NCBI GenBank assembly: GCA_947625565.1
Contig: CANQOU010000004.1
Coordinates: forward strand, 1-26,766
Direction of reading: 5' to 3'
Source of the DNA: an uncultured Clostridia bacterium
GTDB taxonomy: Bacteria > Bacillota > Clostridia > TANB77 > CAG-508
DNA: 26,766 nucleotides
In this document: positions 15,675 to 23,597 of the stretch, piece by piece
How the letters are laid out: the number at the start of each line of letters is the position of its first letter
Numbering within the stretch: position 1 is the stretch's first letter
Translations under genes and position numbers: made by a program
The notes under the pieces: generated by a model
The model's database searches: none
What the model was told of the DNA's origin: nothing
What the model saw: the letters and a program-made list of their open reading frames with translations, nothing else

Positions 15675-17985
15675 GGTTATGACCTCCTAGTCCAAGGCTA
15701 GTTTCTTTTTGTGCAAAAGTTAAAATTATTTCTGGATTAACACCATATTGTAATCCTAAGTCATAAATTTTACCAGCATTATCTGCAAAATATTGCTTAA
15801 ATAAAATATTTCCTGTTTTTTCATAATAATCATTTAAAGCTGAAATGAAATCTTCTCTGCTTAGTATAGGGGTAGTTAATGAAATATCTATTGAGCTTGA
15901 ATTTAATGTTTTGAATTCATTTTGCTTAAATTTTTCTAAAAATGCATCTATAGACACGTCTTTATATAGTTTGTTATTTGTTATATGGTATAGTAAATAC
16001 ATTGTTAAATCTGTAAATTGTGCTGTTCTTTCTCCTTTTTGAACTAAACGTATAAGCCATGAATCTTTTAAACTGTTTTCAGCTTCTGGATTATCTTCAA
16101 ATAACTTATAAAATTTATCTTCGTTACTTTTTACTTCTCCCTCTCCTTCATTTTCAGCATATTTTACTGAAACTGAATGTCTATTAGTAGTTGTATATTG
16201 TGTAGAACCAATTGTTATTTCATTTCCTTCTTCATCTATGATTGTTTTAGCTGGTCCTTCCGTAGAGCTTGTAGAGGTAGTTGTTGATTCTGATGATTTA
16301 CCAAGTACTTCTCTTGTTGTATCTACAAGTTCATATGAAACTGGACTATTTTCTTCATTTTTTGTGCTATCTTCTATTTTATATGTAATATCCCTTGAAA
16401 AATTTATAAACCAATTATCTGCATATGTTAATTCTACTGATGTAGTTACTGTTTCAGAAAAGTCTTTTTCTGATGTTTCATCTGTTGTTTCTCCATCTTC
16501 ATATACAACATATGATGAACTTTCAATTTCAGTCGTCGTCACATCATCTCGTATTGCAATTATAAATTCACTTTTTAAAGCCAAATCTACAAAATCTGAT
16601 ATAAAGTCGTCATCTTTTATATTTATATAGAAATCCATTAAGTATTCAAAAGGTGTTGTATATTTTGATAATACTGATCTATAATTTATTGGTGAATTTT
16701 TAGTTATCTTAACCTCATTAGAACTATAGCTCCATTTAGCAGTAATTAATTGCCAATTACTATCCAATGTATAATAATCTAATGCTGTTACATCATTATT
16801 TTCTACTAGTTCATCAAATTCTTTTTCTGGTTTAAATTTCAAGTCATATATTCTTGTATCAACTGTTGTTGTTATTTCTTCTTTTCCAGTATTGGTTGTT
16901 TGCCCTTTTATCTCTCCTATATCTACATCGCCATATCCTTTATTCTCTAAACCATAATATGTCAAAATTCCGTCTATAATTCCGTTGCCATATGCTTCTA
17001 GCCCTTCTTTTGAGGCTATTATTTTCATATCATCACTATTAGACATAAAAGCTGCTTCAGTATATACTGCTGGTCCTCCAAATGTTTCTTGAAGTCCATC
17101 ATTAAATGCTTTATAATCACTAGCAGATACTCCTTCACACACGTCAGTTTTCATTTCTCCAGTAATAGAATTTAATAAAGCTGTTGCTAGTTTAACATTT
17201 GCACTTTCAAGACTTGTTCCTTGTTGATAATATATTCCTGTACCATGTGTAGAAGTATTAGAATTTGAATTAAAATGTACCCCTATAAATAGTTCTGCTC
17301 CCTTGCTTTTAGCAATTTTTAATCTTTCTGTATTTTTTTGAGAATATCCATCTGTAATTACTGTAAATTGTGGATATTGTTTTTCCATTGCTTTTTTTAC
17401 ATATTCTGCAACCTGTTTTGTTAAATCTTTTTCATTTAAAATATTTCCATCTGGTGCTACGCCTGATGTTCCTGATGTATACCATCCCTTTTGTGCTCCT
17501 TCTGTATTTCCATGTCCTCCTACTACTGCCACTATATGTTTTTCTTTGCTTTCACTACTATTTTTTTCTTGATTTTTATCATCTTTTTTTGATTCTTTCT
17601 CTTCCTCTTTTGTTTCTTCTGCTTCTTTCCCTATATTTTGATATGCTATTTTAGATATTTGAACAATATGTGATATTGCAACGTTCGAGTCAGATATTCC
17701 TTGTGACATAACAGTTAAAATATATGGACATCCTTCTTTATACACAATTGCTGCATCACTTTCAACTAGTTGTGGATAGCTCGCATCTAATTCACCTGTC
17801 TTATTTGCTGTTTTAACTCCTTCTACTCCTGCTGGTATTTTATTCTTGCGCTCTTGAGCTTGCAAATAGCTTAACATTTCTTTAGATGCTTCTTCGCTTA
17901 CACATTTTCCGTCATATATGTCTTTTAAAATTTTAGTAACATCTTTTACGCTAGTATAATTATCTCCATCTGGTGATGGGCCTCC
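15643..17985 (-). CDS. Giant conjugation cell-wall hydrolase, segment 2 (end of beta-lactamase-fold domain + amidase_3 + start of glucosaminidase)
   Basis: This is the middle segment, entered by the +1 shift at 17983-17986. It starts GGPSPDGDNYTSVKD and contains the KTG triad of a class A beta-lactamase-fold domain (ANKTGEL). Next is an N-acetylmuramoyl-L-alanine amidase (amidase_3): VVGGHGNTEG, ILNEKDLT, GVHFNSN and YTEAAFMSN carry the Zn ligands His, Glu, His and the catalytic Glu. A Thr/Ser/Glu-rich linker of about 300 residues follows. The segment then begins a glucosaminidase-type domain (YGVNPEIILTFAQKETSLG; the Glu of QKETS is the likely acid). The frame closes at a TAA ten codons past the next shift site. 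The first ATG (17877) lacks a ribosome site, so independent translation is unlikely. Confidence 0.82.
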   Translation of the reverse strand, partial: GGPSPDGDNYTSVKDVTKILKDIYDGKCVSEEASKEMLSYLQAQERKNKIPAGVEGVKTANKTGELDASYPQLVESDAAIVYKEGCPYILTVMSQGISDSNVAISHIVQISKIAYQNIGKEAEETKEEEKESKKDDKNQEKNSSESKEKHIVAVVGGHGNTEGAQKGWYTSGTSGVAPDGNILNEKDLTKQVAEYVKKAMEKQYPQFTVITDGYSQKNTERLKIAKSKGAELFIGVHFNSNSNTSTHGTGIYYQQGTSLESANVKLATALLNSITGEMKTDVCEGVSASDYKAFNDGLQETFGGPAVYTEAAFMSNSDDMKIIASKEGLEAYGNGIIDGILTYYGLENKGYGDVDIGEIKGQTTNTGKEEITTTVDTRIYDLKFKPEKEFDELVENNDVTALDYYTLDSNWQLITAKWSYSSNEVKITKNSPINYRSVLSKYTTPFEYLMDFYINIKDDDFISDFVDLALKSEFIIAIRDDVTTTEIESSSYVVYEDGETTDETSEKDFSETVTTSVELTYADNWFINFSRDITYKIEDSTKNEENSPVSYELVDTTREVLGKSSESTTTSTSSTEGPAKTIIDEEGNEITIGSTQYTTTNRHSVSVKYAENEGEGEVKSNEDKFYKLFEDNPEAENSLKDSWLIRLVQKGERTAQFTDLTMYLLYHITNNKLYKDVSIDAFLEKFKQNEFKTLNSSSIDISLTTPILSREDFISALNDYYEKTGNILFKQYFADNAGKIYDLGLQYGVNPEIILTFAQKETSLGLGGHNRMEFLGIRCT
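15672..15675 (-). other. Candidate programmed +1 frameshift site 2 (CGGA)
   Basis: Minus-strand codons read CAT AAC CGG ATG in the incoming frame. Dropping the C of CGG gives CAT AAC GGA TGG AAT TTT TGG, restoring HNGWNFWGLDAP in a glucosaminidase domain. A Shine-Dalgarno-like AGGAGG (15683-15688) lies 4 nt before the AAC codon, a spacing close to that of the prfB +1 site. Confidence 0.7.
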
Positions 17986-20077
17986 GGAATGTTCTTCCTA
18001 TTGTTGTTTTTTCATAACCATTACTTGTAATCCAATTATTTATTTTATCAAATGTTAAAACCTTTATAATATTATTTGCTGCCTCATTGCTACTTACTGT
18101 AATCATTTTCTTTAATTCTTCTTTGTCAAATTGAGTCCCACTATCTTTCATATCCTGATATGCTGTTGCTAAAATAAATAATTTTATTAGACTTGCTGAT
18201 TGTAATTTTTTACTACCATTAATATTCGCTACTATTTTTCCTGTATTTAATTCTTGTGCATATACTGCCCAAGTTCCGTCATTTATTCCATCTACATATG
18301 ATTTTATATCTCCTGCAATTTCTCCTGTTGATACATCTACGGTTGAAGCTGGTCCTGTTCCTACATTCTTTAATTCTCCTAATGGTTTATTGGGTGTAAT
18401 TCTACGGATACGTATTGCACCTTGTAATCCATCTAATCCATTTCCTGTATCTTCTGCTATTATTAGTCTTTCCTGCTTATTTGACTTTGTACTTACCGTT
18501 GGTTCAGTTTTTCCTCTTAAAATAGCTTCTTTTAAATTATTTAATAAAGTTTTATATGATTCTTGCTTAGGGTGACAATCATTTTCTGTAATTTCAACAC
18601 CATTTGATACATCAATAAAAGTTAAATAGTCCTTTTCTTCACAATATTTTTTTAAATCTTTTGTATATGAATCTCTTTCATCCTTATTAGCACTTGCTTG
18701 GTTATCTGGCAATAATCCATCTACAAAAATTGGTACTGAATTAAATTGGTTATGTAATTTTTCTAACAATTCTTTTAACTTACCTATTCCATTACCATAA
18801 TCATTTGTACCAAGAAATACATTTATTCCTTTTACATTATCTACTTTTTCTATTTCACTAAAATGTTCTATCCAATAATCTGATCCTACACTTGTTACTG
18901 ATTTAAATGTTACATTTTCTGCAATACCACTGTATAGACGCAATCCTTCTGTTATGGAATCACCTATAAACAAAAAACCATCTAAGCTGTCTACATTGCT
19001 TGAATTTTCTGAACTATTTGAGCTATTTCCCGCTTCTTCAGCCTCTTCAAGTCCTTGCTTTGAATTATATATAAAATAACACTCTGCTTCAGAATGTATA
19101 TCTTTTTCAAAATCTATTAAACCTTCTGACTTTTCTTTATTTGCATTATTAACATATACCTTTTTTCCGTCTTCATCAATTCCTCTTAATACAATGTAGT
19201 CTATTTCATTTGTAAATAAATAGTTAGTCGTATGATTAACTTTTGCAATTACCGGTCTTCCAGCTTTTAAAGCATCTACTACTACAAATTTATTTTGTAT
19301 TTTCATAACTTCGCCAGCATCCCATTCTTTTGCTGACTCTGTAAAAAATTTCTCTTCACCTTCATCATTTGCAAAATAGTGTTCATCGAATTGTGGTTTT
19401 TTTGACCATTCATATATATCTTTTTCTTTTATATCTTCTTCAGTTAAATATGAAAGTACCATTGCTACTGAAGCATACGCAGATGTATCATCTATCTCTC
19501 TATAAATCTTAGAAATAGTCATCTTTTCGCTAGCATCGTATTCTTTAATAGAATCTTGTGCAATCTTTATATTTGCTTCTTTCCCAATTATTCCACCTAA
19601 ATTAGGATATTGTGTAATTAATTCTGATTTTATAATATCTAATAATATATTTCTATCTATTTCTTGATCTTTTTCTAAGCCCGATTCTTGTTTAATTCTT
19701 GATGTAACTGTTTGATAATTTGGTTTTGAAAATTCTTTTATAATTTCATCTATTCTCTCTTCTGATCCCTCTTTAAATGCAAGATAATACCCTGAAGATT
19801 CATCCCCCGCTATTGTAATTAGGTCATGTAAGTTTTTATCTTGTGATGCAATCATATCATATATTGTTTCTGCATTATTTTTACTACTATTATCATCAGT
19901 ACCTAAATGAAATATGCTATAGCTTATTCCCAATACTGTAATAGCAACTGTTGCAAATAAAACTACTTTTACAGCAATAGGAAGTGCTGCTAGTCTTAAT
20001 AAGACTTTTGCAACACCTGAAATAGGATTCTTCTTCTTTTCATCTTCTGGTTTCATTTTTCCAAAAAATGTTGCCAT
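17960..20077 (-). CDS. Giant conjugation cell-wall hydrolase, segment 1 (membrane anchor + dead C39-like domain + SGNH hydrolase + start of beta-lactamase fold)
   Basis: This is the first segment (about 697 residues before the shift) of a 1,779-aa VirB1/PrgK-type peptidoglycan hydrolase that would open the wall for the conjugation channel. I choose the ATG at 20077 (AGAGGTGA 6 bp upstream) over the GTG at 20086. In order: a membrane helix at about 24-56; a C39-like peptidase fold at about 190-337, in which the usual Cys and His positions are Ser/Tyr and Asp (SAYASVAMVLSYL; IDYIVLRGI), so it is likely inactive; a Ser/Asn linker; an SGNH esterase at about 367-518 with GDS, GTND and DCHP; and a beta-lactamase fold with SLIK near 629 and SSN near 662. 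The incoming frame stops eight codons past the shift. Confidence 0.82.
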   Translation of the reverse strand: MATFFGKMKPEDEKKKNPISGVAKVLLRLAALPIAVKVVLFATVAITVLGISYSIFHLGTDDNSSKNNAETIYDMIASQDKNLHDLITIAGDESSGYYLAFKEGSEERIDEIIKEFSKPNYQTVTSRIKQESGLEKDQEIDRNILLDIIKSELITQYPNLGGIIGKEANIKIAQDSIKEYDASEKMTISKIYREIDDTSAYASVAMVLSYLTEEDIKEKDIYEWSKKPQFDEHYFANDEGEEKFFTESAKEWDAGEVMKIQNKFVVVDALKAGRPVIAKVNHTTNYLFTNEIDYIVLRGIDEDGKKVYVNNANKEKSEGLIDFEKDIHSEAECYFIYNSKQGLEEAEEAGNSSNSSENSSNVDSLDGFLFIGDSITEGLRLYSGIAENVTFKSVTSVGSDYWIEHFSEIEKVDNVKGINVFLGTNDYGNGIGKLKELLEKLHNQFNSVPIFVDGLLPDNQASANKDERDSYTKDLKKYCEEKDYLTFIDVSNGVEITENDCHPKQESYKTLLNNLKEAILRGKTEPTVSTKSNKQERLIIAEDTGNGLDGLQGAIRIRRITPNKPLGELKNVGTGPASTVDVSTGEIAGDIKSYVDGINDGTWAVYAQELNTGKIVANINGSKKLQSASLIKLFILATAYQDMKDSGTQFDKEELKKMITVSSNEAANNIIKVLTFDKINNWITSNGYEKTTIGRTFRRPITRWR
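17983..17986 (-). other. Candidate programmed +1 frameshift site 1 (CGGA)
   Basis: Minus-strand codons read ACA TTC CGG AGG in the incoming frame. Dropping the C gives TTC GGA GGC CCA and continues the beta-lactamase-fold domain to its KTG motif. The downstream frame has a TAG only 14 nt upstream, so the shift must occur in this short interval. AGGAAG (17994-17999) lies 4 nt before the TTC codon, the same spacing as at site 2. Confidence 0.7.
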
Positions 20078-20099
20078 AAAATTCACCTCTTTGCCACAG

Positions 20100-21023
20100 T
20101 TATACTTCTACTGTTATTTCTTGTGGATATCCTAAAATCTGGACATCTGAAAATACATATTCTGCTATATTACTTTTTGATTGATAAGAATTACTAAATT
20201 TTATTTTCAATTCTTTTTGATTTCGAGCTTCTACTTTCAAATCCTCATCTAAATTTTCATATAATAAAGCTTCTGATTTTGCTCCATTTGTATCTAATAC
20301 ATATATAGATCCTGCATCTTTTCTACTATCTAATAAAATATCTCTTTCTGAATAATTTCTTACAACAACAGTTGCTATTGAATAATCCATATGAACTTCA
20401 GCAGATTTTATTGTTATACTAACATCATCTTTTTTACCTTCTGCATTAAAATGCCTTATTCCTACAAAGCCATTTACATTTATTTTATAGGTTTCACCTT
20501 CTAGTGCTACACTAACATAATCTTGTATGTATGTCCCACTACTTCCTTTTCCTGTTGCTAATGTATTGTTATATATTTTTACTAAATACACATATGGTCC
20601 TTTTGCTGTCCAAGATTGAAAATCATATACTTTTTCTGTTGAAAACTTAGGTTTATAGTATTGTTCCGTAAAGCTTTCTTCTGTTGGATATAATATTTCT
20701 TTGCAGTCATTACTTAATAAGTCATAAGCTTTTTCAGGTTCATGATTTTTACAATAAGTTAAAAAATTTTCTAATATTTTGCCAAAATCTTTTTGATATA
20801 TTTCTGGAACTTCATCCCCTGATACTAATGTTCTGCTTTCTTTTGTGTAATCCACTTGATTTGTTATATTTTTATTTGCTTCACTATTTGCATTTTCCTG
20901 CTCTATTTGTTCTTTTGTGAGTCCATTTAATGTTTGAATTATAAGGATTATAAATGCAAAAATAAGGATGACTATCCAAATTCCTACTCTATTTTGATTA
21001 TAATATCGAATTAATTTTCCCAT
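20100..21023 (-). CDS. VirB8/TcpC-like membrane-anchored protein
   Basis: This protein of about 307 aa has one N-terminal membrane helix (GIWIVILIFAFIILIIQTL, about residues 14-33) and an outer part. The outer part is divided into an NTF2-like region (FGKILENFLTYCKNHEPEKA with AYDLLSNDCKEILYP, about 80-210) and a beta-rich C-terminal region (about 210-307). Single-helix proteins with NTF2-like domains in this operon position are VirB8/TcpC-type channel components. The start is the ATG at 21023: AAAGGAGG lies 7 bp before it, whereas the ATG at 21029 is only 1 bp from the site. It sits 18 bp after virB6 and about 20 bp before the hydrolase gene. Call rests on architecture and context. Confidence 0.6.
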   Translation of the reverse strand: MGKLIRYYNQNRVGIWIVILIFAFIILIIQTLNGLTKEQIEQENANSEANKNITNQVDYTKESRTLVSGDEVPEIYQKDFGKILENFLTYCKNHEPEKAYDLLSNDCKEILYPTEESFTEQYYKPKFSTEKVYDFQSWTAKGPYVYLVKIYNNTLATGKGSSGTYIQDYVSVALEGETYKINVNGFVGIRHFNAEGKKDDVSITIKSAEVHMDYSIATVVVRNYSERDILLDSRKDAGSIYVLDTNGAKSEALLYENLDEDLKVEARNQKELKIKFSNSYQSKSNIAEYVFSDVQILGYPQEITVEV

Positions 21024-21041
21024 AGTCATCCCTCCTTTATA

Positions 21042-23597
21042 TTAGTGTTGTACACCTCCAATTCCATTATCAGTCGGAATTGGTATATCTTTAATATATT
21101 TCATATCGTTAATTACTTTATTTGCTGCTTCTTTAGAAATTCCATCTTGTTCTTGCATATTTTTTCTAACATTATTTACTTCTGATTCCTTGAATTCAGC
21201 ACTTGTACGATTTACCATCTTAGCAAGATGAATTCCATATTCATCAGAATAATGTTTTTTATCTACTAGTTTCATAGTTCTATGTAATGTTTTTATATCG
21301 CTTATTCCTGTTTCTTTACGATATCTTGCTACTCTTTCACTATCTAACCAATCTTTAGCCTGTCTATCATTCATTTCATGATTTCTTAAATATTCATAGT
21401 TTTTAGTGTCTCTTTTCCAATCTCTATCTATTTTTTCTTGTTCTTCTCTTTCATACTGCTCTGCTGATCTTGTTGCACGTCTATATGTTTCAACATCTCT
21501 TTGTACCATTCTTCCTGTTGCACCCGCTGCTGCTATAGTTCCACCTCCTAGAAATCTATTACCTGCACTAGCCCCCATTGTTACTCCAGCAGCAGTTAAT
21601 GAACCTACTTTTGATAAATCTCCAGAAGTTAATGCTGCACCTGCACCTACAGCTCCTAATGTTGCTGCTCCTAATGCTGTTCCTGCAGCTTTTGCTGTAA
21701 ATCTCGCCACTTTTCCTGCTGTAGCCAATCTATTTCCTTTTTCAAATGGTCTTTTTATTGTCCTTACTTTTTTACCCATAACAGCTTTAATTCCATCTAA
21801 TGGAGTAAATCTTCTCTCTTCTTCCTCTGGTTCTGGTCTTTGTGGTCTATTATTTGGATTAATAACAGCTGGTGGATTATTTTCAGTTTGTGCATCACCA
21901 TGTTCACCTTCTGGTGTTGGTGCTTCGCCTTGTCCATCTTGTGTTGGTACTTCATCTTGTCTATTTTCTGTTGGTACTTCGTTATTATTTTGTGCATTTC
22001 TTTGTTCTATTTCTGGTGCTACATTTTCATTTTCTAGTTCCTCTCTTGTACCATCTGGTAATGTTTGATATCTCCTGTTTTCATCGTTTTCATTTTCTAA
22101 TTCTTCTCTTGTTCCATCCGGCAATGTTTGATATCTTCTGTTTTCATCGTTTTCATCTTCTAGTTCTTCTCTTGTTCCATCTGGCAATGTTTGATATCTT
22201 CTATTTCCATCATTTTCATTTTCTTCATTTAAATGTTGTCTTCTTTGATTGTTTGGCTGTTGATTTTGAGGTTGTTGTTGTTGATTATTTCTATATGCTT
22301 CTGGTAAAACATCTTGTAGATTATTACTTGTTATACTAGGATCTATTCCTCTTTCTCTTATTCTGTTATTTTGTGCTCCTGAGTCTTTTCCATCTTTTCC
22401 TTTTTTACCTCTTCCTGTAAATTGCCCAACCAGATTGCTTACACCTTTCATTGCTAAAGCTCCACCAGCAATCTCACCTAATCCACTTGCTGTTTGTGCT
22501 CTGTCAAGTCCAAATAGTTTCTTGATAAATTTCTCTGCTGGTAATATGAATCCCATTGTAATAATAGCATATACAGGGTTATTTGAGGCTAAGTCCATTA
22601 CACTTCCTACAAATACTGTATATAGTAATAAATGGACTGGTTGTATAATAACATTCATCGTATATTCTTTAAACCACATAGAAAAAGCTTGTGCTTTTCC
22701 ATCTCTTATTTTGTCTAATGGATATGTTAAAGCAACTAATGGTGCTATCATTGTGAAAAACGCTACGTATAAGAATCTTTTTACATATGTTATTGTAAAC
22801 ATTATAGTATAAATAACTAATGCAAAATACATAATACTATATGCTACACAATCTCCGGTGTCATCTAATTGTGTCATAAAACGAATATATCCTGTGATTG
22901 TAGTCTTAAATTTAACTCTTTGCATAGGATCATCAGCTACCATATCGTTTTCTTTAGCTTTTGTTGCATCAACATAAATACTTGAATTTATTGAATCATC
23001 AATTAGCTTAGTAAAGCTTTCTGTTACAAGTAAAATTCCAGACATTATGTAATGTATAAAAAATACTAAGCAAAGTGCAATAAACCAGTCTTGCAAATTC
23101 TCTTTATATTTTGCTTTGTCTGATGATGTTGAACTAATCATTATGCGTATACCAATATATACTAAAACAATTAATAATCCTACAATTGCTATATTTCTAA
23201 ATGCTTGATACCAACTTGAAATAATTTCTCTTAAAGATTTAGTTCCCCCATCTTTTCTTGTTACTAAAGATTCACTTGCTGTTGTTGCATCTGGTGATGC
23301 ACCACCAGATGAGTTTTCTTCTACAGCTGTATATTTATTTGGATTTATAAAGTTAATATCTAACATTGCTATTTTGTTTGCAAATATATTTTCTGGACAA
23401 TATAAGATGTTAGGTATTTGTATTGTATCTCCAAACCAACCAGCTGCTTCAAATAACGTTCCTTCTGGAATTATTTTTTCTGTTCCATGTTCTTGTCCGT
23501 CATTATATGCCAAAGCTGATTCTGGATTCTCTAAATTAGCTTGCAGTTCAGCATCACCATCTTTAAATATCACCGATCCATACATTTTCGTTGTTCC
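21042..23597 (-). CDS. VirB6/TrbL-like conjugation channel protein, main part
   Basis: This is the principal reading frame of a 918-aa VirB6-type inner-membrane channel protein whose first 67 residues lie in another frame (23563-23799). Order: a short outer segment; about six membrane helices (examples AIVGLLIVLVYIGIRIMI, WFIALCLVFFIHYIMSGILL, FLYVAFFTMIAPLVALTYPL); a Gln/Asn-rich cytoplasmic region with three 21-aa repeats; a Pro/Glu linker; Ala/Gly-rich helices; and a charged C-terminal coiled region. The helices and the position next to virB4 fit VirB6/TrbL of Gram-positive T4SS. The first internal ATG (23585) has no ribosome site, supporting entry by frameshift at 23595-23598, which gives FMLGTTKMYGSVIFKDG across the join. 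Confidence 0.8.
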   Translation of the reverse strand, partial: GTTKMYGSVIFKDGDAELQANLENPESALAYNDGQEHGTEKIIPEGTLFEAAGWFGDTIQIPNILYCPENIFANKIAMLDINFINPNKYTAVEENSSGGASPDATTASESLVTRKDGGTKSLREIISSWYQAFRNIAIVGLLIVLVYIGIRIMISSTSSDKAKYKENLQDWFIALCLVFFIHYIMSGILLVTESFTKLIDDSINSSIYVDATKAKENDMVADDPMQRVKFKTTITGYIRFMTQLDDTGDCVAYSIMYFALVIYTIMFTITYVKRFLYVAFFTMIAPLVALTYPLDKIRDGKAQAFSMWFKEYTMNVIIQPVHLLLYTVFVGSVMDLASNNPVYAIITMGFILPAEKFIKKLFGLDRAQTASGLGEIAGGALAMKGVSNLVGQFTGRGKKGKDGKDSGAQNNRIRERGIDPSITSNNLQDVLPEAYRNNQQQQPQNQQPNNQRRQHLNEENENDGNRRYQTLPDGTREELEDENDENRRYQTLPDGTREELENENDENRRYQTLPDGTREELENENVAPEIEQRNAQNNNEVPTENRQDEVPTQDGQGEAPTPEGEHGDAQTENNPPAVINPNNRPQRPEPEEEERRFTPLDGIKAVMGKKVRTIKRPFEKGNRLATAGKVARFTAKAAGTALGAATLGAVGAGAALTSGDLSKVGSLTAAGVTMGASAGNRFLGGGTIAAAGATGRMVQRDVETYRRATRSAEQYEREEQEKIDRDWKRDTKNYEYLRNHEMNDRQAKDWLDSERVARYRKETGISDIKTLHRTMKLVDKKHYSDEYGIHLAKMVNRTSAEFKESEVNNVRKNMQEQDGISKEAANKVINDMKYIKDIPIPTDNGIGGVQH
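22031..22219 (-). repeat. Three tandem 63-bp repeats (21-aa units) inside virB6
   Basis: Units at 22031-22093, 22094-22156 and 22157-22219 encode near-identical 21-residue blocks (consensus core RRYQTLPDGTREELE, with ENDEN before it). They differ by silent or single changes only. They lie in the cytoplasmic low-complexity region and may expand or contract. Confidence 0.9.

Noticed and set aside
15845..17654. Plus-strand frames opposite the hydrolase
   Set aside because: They are antisense shadows of an AT-rich gene with no start signals or recognisable domains.
17790..18260. Antibiotic-resistance beta-lactamase
   Set aside because: It is a module within a wall hydrolase, lacks the class A Glu and is not a free secreted enzyme.
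14736..20077. Three independent genes (esterase, amidase, NlpC/P60) with starts at 20086, 17877 and 15542
   Set aside because: The internal starts have no ribosome sites, and two catalytic folds would be cut through; the +1 joins restore both.
22031..22219. CRISPR array
   Set aside because: The repeats are contiguous, coding and without spacers.
21406..22339. Long plus-strand open frames opposite virB6
   Set aside because: They mirror the repeats and the Ala/Pro-rich codons of virB6, have no ribosome sites and have implausible compositions.
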